From: Desulfurococcales archaeon
GTDB taxonomy: Archaea > Thermoproteota > Thermoprotei_A > Sulfolobales > Ignicoccaceae
Assembly: GCA_015521275.1 (NCBI GenBank)
Contig: WAOJ01000191.1
Span: 1 to 5,198, forward strand
Length of the DNA: 5,198 bases
Direction of reading: 5' to 3'
The position numbers and the translations under genes are program-made. This document shows positions 1 through 5,103 of the stretch, in pieces (within the stretch, counting starts at the first letter, position 1; every line of letters begins with the position of its first letter). The notes under the pieces were generated by a model that worked only from the letters and a program-made list of their open reading frames with translations, had not been told where the DNA came from and made no database searches.

Positions 1-833
1 TAATGACGGCTATGGACAAGAGCGCAATACCCACTAGAATGACCATAGATGAAGCTATAGACTGGTTCGCAGAGCACCCGAACATCATAGACGTGCTCGT
101 AACTGGTGGAGACCCGTTCATACTGAGGGACGAGGACATAGAGTACATACTGAAGAGGCTGAGCGAGCTGGAGCACGTGAAGCTCATAAGGTTTGGCACC
201 AGAACTCCAGTAACCGTACCGATGAGGATAACTCCAGAGTTCGCGGAGATGCTTGGCTCCTACATAGAGCCGGGCAAGAGGAACGTTCACGTGGTAACCC
301 ACGTGGAGCACGCCTACGAGGTAACTCCGGAGATGGCAGAAGCCGTTACAAACTTGAGGAAGAACAAGATATACGTGTACAACCAGCAAGTGTTCACCTT
401 CTGGAACAGCAGAAGGTTCGAGACCTCAGCATTGAGGATAGCGCTCAAGAGGGTGGGCATAGACCCGTACTATACGTTCTACCCTAAGGGCAAGTGGGAG
501 ACCAAGGACTACCTAGTACCGGTAGCGAGGATACTACAAGAGAGGAAAGAAGAAGCTAGGGTGTTGCCGGGGACCTTTAGGACCGAGGAGCCGGTATTCA
601 ACGTCCCCAGGCTGGGCAAGAACCACTTGAGGGCTTGGCAAGACCACCAAATCATAATGATAAGGCCGGACGGCAGGAGGGTATACCTATGGCATCCATG
701 GGAGAAGAACATACAACTAGTAACACCATACATATACACCGACATGGTGTCCATAAGGATGTACTTAGACAAGCTTAAGGAAGTATTCAACGAGGACTTG
801 GAAGACTACAAGAGCATATGGTACTACTACTAA
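1..833 (+). CDS. KamA-family radical SAM aminomutase, 5'-truncated by window edge
   Basis: C-terminal 276 residues of a lysine/glutamate 2,3-aminomutase-like enzyme. The family uses a [4Fe-4S] cluster, SAM and PLP to move an alpha-amino group to the beta carbon. The first whole codon is at 3; the frame stays open to the edge, so the ATG at 3 is internal, and the radical-SAM CxxxCxxC motif must lie upstream. Visible family marks (numbering from codon 3) are the glycine-rich SAM-binding strand DVLVTGGDP (30-38), the FGTRTP...RITPE block (64-79), the THVEH segment (99-103) and a GKN (205-207) whose K206 aligns with the PLP lysine. The tail FNVPRLGKN...DGRRVYLWHPWEKN is typical of the longer KamA variants. 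At the position of the lysine-contacting Asp293 of clostridial LAM there is K162, and N200 may replace Asp330, so lysine is an unlikely substrate; a glutamate-like substrate is inferred. Family call firm, substrate uncertain. Confidence 0.9.
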   Translation, partial: MTAMDKSAIPTRMTIDEAIDWFAEHPNIIDVLVTGGDPFILRDEDIEYILKRLSELEHVKLIRFGTRTPVTVPMRITPEFAEMLGSYIEPGKRNVHVVTHVEHAYEVTPEMAEAVTNLRKNKIYVYNQQVFTFWNSRRFETSALRIALKRVGIDPYYTFYPKGKWETKDYLVPVARILQERKEEARVLPGTFRTEEPVFNVPRLGKNHLRAWQDHQIIMIRPDGRRVYLWHPWEKNIQLVTPYIYTDMVSIRMYLDKLKEVFNEDLEDYKSIWYYY

Positions 834-835
834 AG

Positions 836-848
836 TTTTTGTCTTTTT
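836..848 (+). terminator. T-rich transcription terminator of the KamA-family gene
   Basis: The tract TTTTTGTCTTTTT begins three bases after the TAA at 831-833. Archaeal RNA polymerase terminates at oligo-T runs without needing a hairpin. Its position also argues against starting the next gene at the ATG at 818, which would put the terminator inside that gene. Confidence 0.6.
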
Positions 849-866
849 CGTCCACGGAAATTTGTA

Positions 867-875
867 GGGATGAGG
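867..875 (+). promoter_or_regulatory. Possible ribosome binding site for the first PaREP1 gene
   Basis: GGGATGAGG lies just before the TTG at 878. It is a partial match to the archaeal Shine-Dalgarno GGAGGTGA, with rather short spacing of 2-3 nt from its last G. It helps choose TTG 878 over the ATG at 818. Confidence 0.35.
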
Positions 876-877
876 CC

Positions 878-1417
878 TTGTACTCCTCCCTAGAAAAGCC
901 CTTACCCAAGGAAAACTTGAAGGAATTGGCTAAGCTCAAGCTCAAGGAAGCTTTGGTTGAGTCTAAACTATCCCTAGAATACTTGGAAAAAGGAATTGTT
1001 AGGAACGCTGCTGGAAAAGCGTTTCAGGCTTGGAAGGCATTGATCTCTGCTTTAATAGCCTTGAACTTTAACGAGCTTTCCAAGGACTCGGACGAGGAAC
1101 AGAGGAAATGGCTAAAGGAAAAGGGGATATTAGCCTTAAGCACCAAGCTGAAGTACTTGAGCCAAATGCTTGAAGAAAAGACTAGCCTTAAAGGTTTGAG
1201 CGCTTGGACGGATAAGGCCTTGGACCTTCACGATTATCAGTACAATGGTCCAGATCCGGATTTGGTTTACAGCAAATATGCAGATCCGGAAGAAGCCAAG
1301 GAAGACGTAAAGCTCTTGATCAAGGCTTTACTCGAGTACATTGAAAGATACAAAGACTTGCTGGACGAGGAAAGTATGAGAGTTATGGATGAGGTAAAGC
1401 AAAAGCTTGAAGGTTAA
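878..1417 (+). CDS. PaREP1 family protein, copy A
   Basis: Predicted 179-residue soluble, all-helical protein. The PaREP1 signature is clear: an N-terminal LEKPL segment, then RNAAGKAFQAWK (42-53) on an amphipathic helix, and LHDYQYNGPDP (117-127) before a charged C-terminal helix. The function of PaREP1 proteins (multi-copy in crenarchaea) is unknown. The Arg-centred helix resembles HEPN-fold proteins, but I see no HEPN RxxxxH catalytic motif. The start is chosen as TTG 878: this gives MYSSLEKPL, matches the paralogue at 1414-1947 (177 residues), follows a GATGAGG ribosome-site-like sequence and avoids the upstream terminator. The longest reading starts at ATG 818 (199 residues), would overlap the previous gene by 16 nt, and adds an unconserved hydrophobic stretch. 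The gene ends tail to tail with its paralogue, sharing TTAA. Sampled stretches are lower in GC than the upstream gene. Family confident, role unknown, start moderately sure. Confidence 0.85.
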   Translation: MYSSLEKPLPKENLKELAKLKLKEALVESKLSLEYLEKGIVRNAAGKAFQAWKALISALIALNFNELSKDSDEEQRKWLKEKGILALSTKLKYLSQMLEEKTSLKGLSAWTDKALDLHDYQYNGPDPDLVYSKYADPEEAKEDVKLLIKALLEYIERYKDLLDEESMRVMDEVKQKLEG

Positions 1418-1947
1418 ATCTCCTCCAAAACTTCCCTTAGTTCCTCATCCAAATACTCGCTAAAGTACTTCTCCACATATTCCTTGAACTTCTTCAAGAG
1501 CATCTCTATGTCTTCTTTTGCATCCTCTTTATCAACTGGTCCTCCCCATAGGCCTTCTGGATCTGGACCGTGGTATTGGTAAGTGTGAAGCCTTAGAGCT
1601 TCAGCGGTGCTGAAGGTTATTCCTTCAACACCGACCTTTTCCAATAGCACGCTTAAAGGACTTAGCCTTGAACTTGGAGCATAAATGCCCTTCTCCAAGA
1701 ACCATTGTTTTTGCTTTTCATCTTTGAGCATTCTTAGGATCTCATCCTTCTTCAAGTAAAGCAAAGCAGAAACTAGATCTTTCCATGCTTGAAATGCCTT
1801 TCCAGCGGCATTTCTGATCAGACCGTCTTCCATTAGCTTCTTGGCTAAGTAAGCTTCGTAGATGGAATCCTCAAGCTTCTTCATGAGGAAATTTTTCTCA
1901 CTTAAAGGCTCTTCGAGCCTTTCTTTCGCCCTTTCTAATGTTGCCAC
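1414..1947 (-). CDS. PaREP1 family protein, copy B
   Basis: Predicted 177-residue soluble helical protein, paralogue of the convergent gene at 878-1417. Both carry the same signature, here RNAAGKAFQAWK (45-56, identical in the two copies) and LHTYQYHGPDP (120-130); both have EDAKED/EEAKED before the C-terminal helix. Outside these motifs the proteins are well diverged, and the DNA differs at many third positions, so the duplication is not recent. The start is GTG at 1947-1945, with GTGAGGG 6 nt upstream on the same strand and an AT box (TTAATTAA) about 32 nt further up. The next in-frame ATG (residue 22) would remove the LEEPL segment that both copies keep. No transmembrane segment or signal peptide is seen. 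The biochemical function is unknown; a HEPN-like fold is only suspected. Confidence 0.87.
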   Translation of the reverse strand: MATLERAKERLEEPLSEKNFLMKKLEDSIYEAYLAKKLMEDGLIRNAAGKAFQAWKDLVSALLYLKKDEILRMLKDEKQKQWFLEKGIYAPSSRLSPLSVLLEKVGVEGITFSTAEALRLHTYQYHGPDPEGLWGGPVDKEDAKEDIEMLLKKFKEYVEKYFSEYLDEELREVLEEI

Positions 1948-1953
1948 TTTGGA

Positions 1954-1960
1954 CCCTCAC
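1954..1960 (-). promoter_or_regulatory. Ribosome binding site for PaREP1 copy B
   Basis: On the minus strand GTGAGGG precedes the GTG start at 1947 with 6 nt between. It supports GTG rather than the internal ATG as the start codon. Confidence 0.5.
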
Positions 1961-1978
1961 TACCTTCTCGTTCCTTCG

Positions 1979-1986
1979 TTAATTAA
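1979..1986. promoter_or_regulatory. Palindromic AT box, possible divergent TATA element
   Basis: TTAATTAA is a perfect 8-bp palindrome in the 115-bp gap between two divergent genes. Its centre (1982.5) lies about 36 nt from the GTG at 1947 and about 28 nt from an ATG at 2011. With the usual archaeal TATA-to-start-site distance of about 26 nt, transcription would begin near 1956-1960 leftward (just at the ribosome site of PaREP1 copy B) and near 2009-2011 rightward. TBP binding to a symmetric box would allow initiation in both directions. A separate weaker AT stretch, TATTTCTAAG (1991-2000), could instead serve the rightward gene. Confidence 0.45.
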
Positions 1987-2010
1987 ATGGTATTTCTAAG
2001 CGTAACTCTC

Positions 2011-2058
2011 ATGAAAGCAATCATCGCTTTGTTCGAAGCTCAAGTGAGAAGGCCTTAA
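2011..2058 (+). CDS. Possible 15-codon leader ORF
   Basis: An ATG at 2011 opens a frame reading MKAIIALFEAQVRRP and stops at TAA 2056-2058, five bases before the start of the 462-residue gene at 2063. The ATG falls where the TTAATTAA box would place a rightward transcription start, which would make it a leaderless message. The 3' end of the ORF covers the GTGAGAAGG ribosome-site-like sequence of the next gene, so translation of the two could be coupled. It is too short to call from composition, and may be chance. Confidence 0.25.
   Translation: MKAIIALFEAQVRRP
2044..2052 (+). promoter_or_regulatory. Possible ribosome binding site for the TVT protein gene
   Basis: GTGAGAAGG lies 10 nt before ATG 2063 and partly matches GGAGGTGA. 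The TGA at 2045-2047 inside it is an in-frame stop for the downstream gene, so that gene cannot start further upstream. Confidence 0.35.
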
Positions 2059-2062
2059 TTGT

Positions 2063-3451
2063 ATGATGGAGTCCAATAAGTCTATATTATCAAATGTCTT
2101 GAGTTACTGTGCAAACCAGGTAGCCAAAGAGGCTGCAAAGATTGACAAGGAGCATGCATACACATACGCTAGGTACTTACAGAACTATGCCAAGAGAATG
2201 AAGATGGTTGCGGGCGTGTTGGCTCCGTGGATAAAGCGGTGTGGCAAGGTTCCTCCGATAGAGGTTCCGAACCTAAACCAGCTTTTCACTGCCGAGCTGG
2301 TGAAGCTGGCCGGAGGAACGGTTTACACGGTAACGAAGACCGTAACCACCACATCGACGCTCAGCTTAGTAACCTTCATACAAGGAACCACAGTAATACC
2401 CGTGGCCGGCTCTCCAAGGATATCCTTAGCTACGACAGTTTACACCAACCCCTTCGTTAGTACTGTTACTAAGACCGTAACCATGTACAACAGAGTAACC
2501 ACTGTGAGCTTGGTAACTAAGACGGTAACGGAAACGAAAACCTTTACCGCGAAGCCCTCTGAGGAGATACTCAAGAAGGTAATAAGCTTAAAAGACCAGA
2601 TCGAAGTAAGCATAGCCAAGGAACTGATAAGGAAGGGAGTGGGCCCGAAGTGCGCTTACGCAGTGGCGGACGTGCTTTTGAACAATTTCATAGATTTGAT
2701 AAAAGAAAAGACCGGTATAAAGAACGTAGAGTACGCCTTAACTATAATGGCGTGCAACACGCCGGACTGTCTAGCCAAGGCCTTAGTTAACATGATCCAA
2801 GAGGAGGTATTGCCCATAAGCCCCGAGGATTTGCTAGAGCTGTCGCCTTGCGCAAACGACTTGAGCCTTCAAGCTTGGCTCAAGGGAACCGTTACGGTAA
2901 CGAGTACAAAGTACTTGACCGTAAGCACAGTAATAGTAAGACCAAAGGTAGTCACCATAACTCAGCCCTTAGTCGTGACCAAGCCGGTTACGGTCACCGT
3001 GACGCAGACCCTCGTAAGGCCAAGGGCGTTCAAAGCGATAGTCCAGCTGTCCCCGAACATCTTCGTCGCCTCGAACGGAACCTATTACTTTAACACGGCA
3101 TGGAGCGTTAAGGGAACTGTATTCATATTCAAGGAGTTCCCCGAAAACTTAGAAATACCTCCCGAGTTGGCCGTACCAAAGGAGTGGGTCGCTTTGGTAA
3201 ACGGACAGATCAGCAAGAACATAACGTTGCCTAAGGGAAGCTACCTAGATATAAGCATAGCCTCCTTGAACAACGCGACGGTTATAGTGAACGGAAAAGC
3301 CTACGAGGTCCCCAAGAGGTGGACGGAACTAGTGATAGGCCCGCTGGAAGGAGGGGTTCAGATAACTATAAGGGGGAAGGCCTTAGTGGACTACGTCAAG
3401 GTGTATAGCAACGGAATAATAATGGACGAAGAGTTCGCATTGCTCGGGTAA
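2063..3451 (+). CDS. Thr/Val-repeat surface-type protein with two Cys-bearing helical domains
   Basis: 462 residues; no named family recognised. Domains seen: helical domain 1 (1-84; C16, C60); Thr/Val stalk 1 (86-162) with repeated VTKTVT at 90-95, 135-140 and 151-156; helical domain 2 (166-272; C197, C231, C236, C263); Thr/Val stalk 2 (275-318) rich in TVTVT; beta-rich C-terminal domain (320-462) ending with DYVKVYSNG, which resembles the last strand of jelly-roll carbohydrate-binding modules. Sequons NGT (338), NIT (386) and NAT (404) lie in that domain. All six cysteines are in the helical domains, in even numbers, suggesting disulfides. TVT tracts are common in crenarchaeal S-layer and cell-surface proteins, so an envelope role is inferred. 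Against this, no signal peptide or membrane anchor is visible: the N-terminus is polar (MMESNKSILS), and an in-frame TGA at 2045 bars an upstream start. Start ATG 2063 or 2066. Confidence 0.8.
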   Translation: MMESNKSILSNVLSYCANQVAKEAAKIDKEHAYTYARYLQNYAKRMKMVAGVLAPWIKRCGKVPPIEVPNLNQLFTAELVKLAGGTVYTVTKTVTTTSTLSLVTFIQGTTVIPVAGSPRISLATTVYTNPFVSTVTKTVTMYNRVTTVSLVTKTVTETKTFTAKPSEEILKKVISLKDQIEVSIAKELIRKGVGPKCAYAVADVLLNNFIDLIKEKTGIKNVEYALTIMACNTPDCLAKALVNMIQEEVLPISPEDLLELSPCANDLSLQAWLKGTVTVTSTKYLTVSTVIVRPKVVTITQPLVVTKPVTVTVTQTLVRPRAFKAIVQLSPNIFVASNGTYYFNTAWSVKGTVFIFKEFPENLEIPPELAVPKEWVALVNGQISKNITLPKGSYLDISIASLNNATVIVNGKAYEVPKRWTELVIGPLEGGVQITIRGKALVDYVKVYSNGIIMDEEFALLG

Positions 3452-3465
3452 TTCTTAATCACGAC

Positions 3466-3475
3466 AGTTTTTGTC
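3466..3475 (+). terminator. Oligo-T terminator after the TVT protein gene
   Basis: AGTTTTTGTC lies 14 nt after the TAA at 3449-3451. The identical 10-mer sits right after the KamA-family gene (834-843), fitting an archaeal T-tract terminator. No hairpin stem is needed or evident. Confidence 0.45.
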
Positions 3476-3545
3476 CGAATCGCTTCCCGATCATCCCTAA
3501 CGAGTTGTCGTCCCTTGCTTCAGCGCTCCGCTACAACAAAGCTCA

Positions 3546-3581
3546 TTTATCGGTTTGACATGGTTTAACCCCGGGTATACC
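3546..3581 (+). promoter_or_regulatory. Promoter/operator region of the toxin-antitoxin operon
   Basis: A TTTAT box (3546-3550) is followed by two near-identical octamers, GGTTTGAC (3552-3559) and GGTTTAAC (3562-3569), set 10 bp apart (one helical turn), and then the perfect palindrome GGTATACC (3574-3581) ending four bases before the TTG start. The second octamer holds an alternative TATA-like TTTAA. Toxin-antitoxin operons of this kind are usually repressed by the antitoxin or its complex binding repeats at the promoter, so these are candidate operator half-sites. Which box is the real TATA is undecided. Confidence 0.4.
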
Positions 3582-3585
3582 GAGC

Positions 3586-3855
3586 TTGACCCTAAGACTT
3601 AAGGTGGGTAAGAAGGGCTACATCATAATTCCGAAGGCCTTGAGGGAGGCCGTTGGAATAGAGGAAGGAGATGAGGTGATAGTTGAGGTTAGGGACGGGA
3701 TCGTGATAAAGCCTGCCAAGAAGAACGTAGATAGAGAAAAGCTGAAGGAACTGCTCAGGGCTCACGCGATGAAGGTTAGGAACTTGAAGGAGAGGGAGGA
3801 GCCCTCCCCCGGAGAGGCTTCTAGCTTAAGCCTAGAGGAGGAGTTCGAGGATTGA
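3586..3855 (+). CDS. AbrB/MazE/SpoVT-type antitoxin (VapB-like)
   Basis: 89-residue protein. Residues 3-44 form a swapped-hairpin AbrB DNA-binding domain: LRLKVGKKGYIIIPKALREAVGIEEGDEV, followed by a short strand pair ending VIKPA, all consensus positions for this fold (quoted segments 3-15 and 16-31 joined). Residues 48-89 form a charged helix and acidic tail (ends LEEEFED) of the type that wraps and inhibits the cognate PIN toxin. The start is TTG 3586; the frame is closed upstream by TGA at 3556 with no ATG or GTG between, and the next candidate, GTG 3604, would delete the first strand. It overlaps the toxin gene by 4 nt (TTGA, 3852-3855), so the two are translationally coupled. Role: neutralises the downstream VapC and probably autoregulates the operon through the repeats just upstream. 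Only the partner assignment is inferred from context. Confidence 0.9.
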   Translation: MTLRLKVGKKGYIIIPKALREAVGIEEGDEVIVEVRDGIVIKPAKKNVDREKLKELLRAHAMKVRNLKEREEPSPGEASSLSLEEEFED

Positions 3856-4259
3856 AGGCGTTCCTCGACACTCCTTTGCTCGTTTACCTAAACGCGGTAA
3901 CGGATGAGAAGGTTAGGGAGAGGTACGAGAACTTCTACCTAGACCTCTTGTCCCGGTACAAGTTGTATACGGACGTCCTAGTCTTGGACGAGCTCCTCTA
4001 CGTTTCAAGGAAGAAGTACAAGATACCCTATGAGATCACGTTTGAGTTCATAGACACCATAGTACTCCCTTATGTAACCGTGCTCAACTTGGGGGAGGAA
4101 GAATATACCGTGGCAAAGGAAGTCTTGCTCAAGTACAACGTTAAGCCCTCAGACTCCCTTCACGTAGCGACAATGTTGAACAACGGGATTAAACGAATAG
4201 TGAGCGAAGACAGAGAGTTCGATAGGATTGAAGGGTTGGAGAGGCTCTGGGATAATTAG
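3852..4259 (+). CDS. vapC: PIN-domain ribonuclease toxin, VapC family
   Basis: 135 residues, a normal length for VapC. The PIN acidic residues are all present: D6 in FLDTPLLVYL, E47 in LVLDELLYV, D101 in VKPSDSLHVAT, and D120 and D124 in SEDREFDRIEGL. These bind Mg2+/Mn2+ for single-strand RNA cleavage; VapC toxins typically cut tRNA or rRNA, but the target here cannot be read from sequence. The start is TTG 3852, whose bases overlap the antitoxin's stop (TTGA). The KAFLDT opening is the usual first strand of a PIN domain, which fixes the start. It is the second gene of a two-gene operon with an AbrB-type antitoxin and appears intact. Archaeal genomes carry many such pairs, often in accessory regions. 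No T-tract follows the stop; a 6-bp inverted repeat lies at 4310-4332. Confidence 0.93.
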   Translation: MKAFLDTPLLVYLNAVTDEKVRERYENFYLDLLSRYKLYTDVLVLDELLYVSRKKYKIPYEITFEFIDTIVLPYVTVLNLGEEEYTVAKEVLLKYNVKPSDSLHVATMLNNGIKRIVSEDREFDRIEGLERLWDN

Positions 4260-4309
4260 CCTCAAGCAAGGCTCTTAGGTTCTATATGGATTCCGCAAGG
4301 GCCCCACTA

Positions 4310-4332
4310 GGATCGCTTCCATACCACGATCC
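4310..4332. repeat. Inverted repeat between the VapC and protease genes
   Basis: GGATCG (4310-4315) and CGATCC (4327-4332) form a perfect 6-bp stem with an 11-nt loop, in the 150-nt gap between two convergent genes. It may help end one or both transcripts, though archaeal terminators usually need only T-tracts. The rest of the gap shows only a tandem TTACCGC pair (4347-4360). Confidence 0.3.
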
Positions 4333-4409
4333 CCCTCTACGTATCGTTACCGCTTACCGCTCGATTGCTGAACTCGATCGATGGATTTTGAAGGTCTGTC
4401 CTTGAAAGT

Positions 4410-4757
4410 TTAGACGGCGAGGAGCCCTACCTTCTTTATTGTTCCGTCCTTCGGGTCCACGTAGTAGCCCAGCCTCTCCAATGCTTGAACACCAATCAAC
4501 ACGTCCAAAGGCAATCCTTCGACTTCTTCTACAAACATGTAGCTTTCGTCGTCGATCTTGACTTTGGCTATTCCTACCTTGACCTTCACTTTTCTTCCGT
4601 CTACTGTAGTCTTCTCCTTCTCTTCGAGCACTTTAAGTCCTATTTCTTTTGCGACTCTTGAAGAGACCAAGACTTAGCCGTTAAAACCGGTGTCAGTTAA
4701 TGCTCTGTGCTTCCTGCCGTTTATTGTCACTTCTTTGAAGGCCAATCCTAAGGACAA
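4410..4757 (-). pseudogene. Retropepsin-like aspartic protease (clan AA, AF_0612-type), broken by one in-frame TAA
   Basis: Reading leftward from TTG 4757 gives 115 codons in one frame, interrupted only by TAA at 4676-4674 (codon 28). Before it: MSLGLAFKEVTINGRKHRAL, then T and the catalytic DTGFNG (22-27). After it: VLVSSRVAKEIGLKVLEE, later LPLDVLIGVQALERLGYYVD, the second conserved block of retropepsin-like proteases. Intact relatives have a hydrophobic or aromatic residue after DTGFNG, so TAC/TAT (Tyr) changed to TAA is the simplest explanation. Such small proteases work as homodimers, one DTG per subunit; substrates are unknown. The stop would leave a 27-residue peptide; reinitiation at TTG 4670 would give an 86-residue protein without the catalytic Asp. 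An AT box, AATATTT (4784-4790), sits about 26-30 nt before TTG 4757, fitting a leaderless message. Frame and codons are otherwise preserved, so the lesion is recent, a sequencing error, or read through. Confidence 0.8.
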
Positions 4758-4783
4758 TCCCGGCGTGCTGTGGCGATCGTATC

Positions 4784-4790
4784 AAATATT
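4784..4790 (-). promoter_or_regulatory. TATA-like box for the interrupted protease gene
   Basis: On the minus strand AATATTT is centred about 30 nt upstream of TTG 4757, placing the predicted start of transcription at or within a few bases of that codon. This supports TTG 4757 as the original start and suggests that the promoter has not decayed. Confidence 0.4.
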
Positions 4791-4890
4791 AGCACAGCGT
4801 AGGATGATCAATTCCCCTTCTTAGGGGTAAAAGTAACACAATGCGATTCCAAGCTTCGCGAAGTTGCTAGGCAAAAGCTGATGAAAGCAA

Positions 4891-4927
4891 CCAGACCAAC
4901 AGCGGAAAACGGGTCAGCGAGGTCTGG
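4891..4927. repeat. 7-bp perfect stem-loop CCAGACC/GGTCTGG
   Basis: CCAGACC (4891-4897) pairs perfectly with GGTCTGG (4921-4927) around a 23-nt loop. GACC (4894-4897) could instead pair with GGTC (4912-4915) inside the loop, giving an alternative fold. It directly abuts the next bulged stem starting at 4926. Confidence 0.35.
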
Positions 4928-5016
4928 GGTTCGATTGGAGTGCTCTGACTCGACCCCTAACTGAGTCCATAGCCATTTCCATCTCTCGGTGTTACGCGGG
5001 ACCGACCATCAATCGG

Positions 5017-5066
5017 GTTAACTCTACCAGCGGTCGAGTTAACTGGGCGTTAACTTTACCATCAGC
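5017..5066. repeat. Three GTTAAC repeats, two within a longer degenerate direct repeat
   Basis: GTTAAC occurs at 5017-5022, 5038-5043 and 5049-5054. The first and third copies extend to GTTAACTCTACC and GTTAACTTTACC, 32 bp apart and each followed by an AGC. Each hexamer is itself a palindrome, so the cluster could be binding sites for a dimeric regulator or the remains of a duplication. Confidence 0.35.
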
Positions 5067-5103
5067 TGTACTACCGAGGTAAACCATCGCATTTGGATGT
5101 CCT

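Noticed and set aside
509..790. Minus-strand open frame within the KamA-family gene
   Set aside because: It is a shadow of a strongly conserved enzyme frame, and its translation shows no family features.
818..877. N-terminal extension of PaREP1 copy A from ATG 818
   Set aside because: It would overlap the KamA-family gene, run through its T-rich terminator and add about 20 residues absent from the paralogue and from the usual PaREP1 start.
2327..2560. Repeated GTAAC/ACCGTAACC DNA motifs taken as a CRISPR or tandem array
   Set aside because: The repeats follow the codon frame of the VTKTVT protein repeats and vary at third positions, so they reflect protein repetition rather than a DNA array.
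2848..3093. Second plus-strand frame inside the TVT gene (also 2227-2460)
   Set aside because: Low-complexity, charged shadow translations of the repeat codons; the main frame explains the region fully.
2011..4890. Shared 10-mer ATGAAAGCAA at 2011 and 4881
   Set aside because: Several 10-mer matches are expected by chance in 5 kb, and the two contexts have nothing else in common.
4921..4945. tRNA T-arm-like GGGGTTCGATT
   Set aside because: The flanking bases cannot form the 5-bp T stem, and no acceptor, D or anticodon arms can be found around it.
4878..4948. Box C/D guide RNA (CTGATGA at 4878, CTGA at 4945)
   Set aside because: The first box has C instead of a purine at its first base, the spacing is long, and no internal D' and C' boxes are seen.
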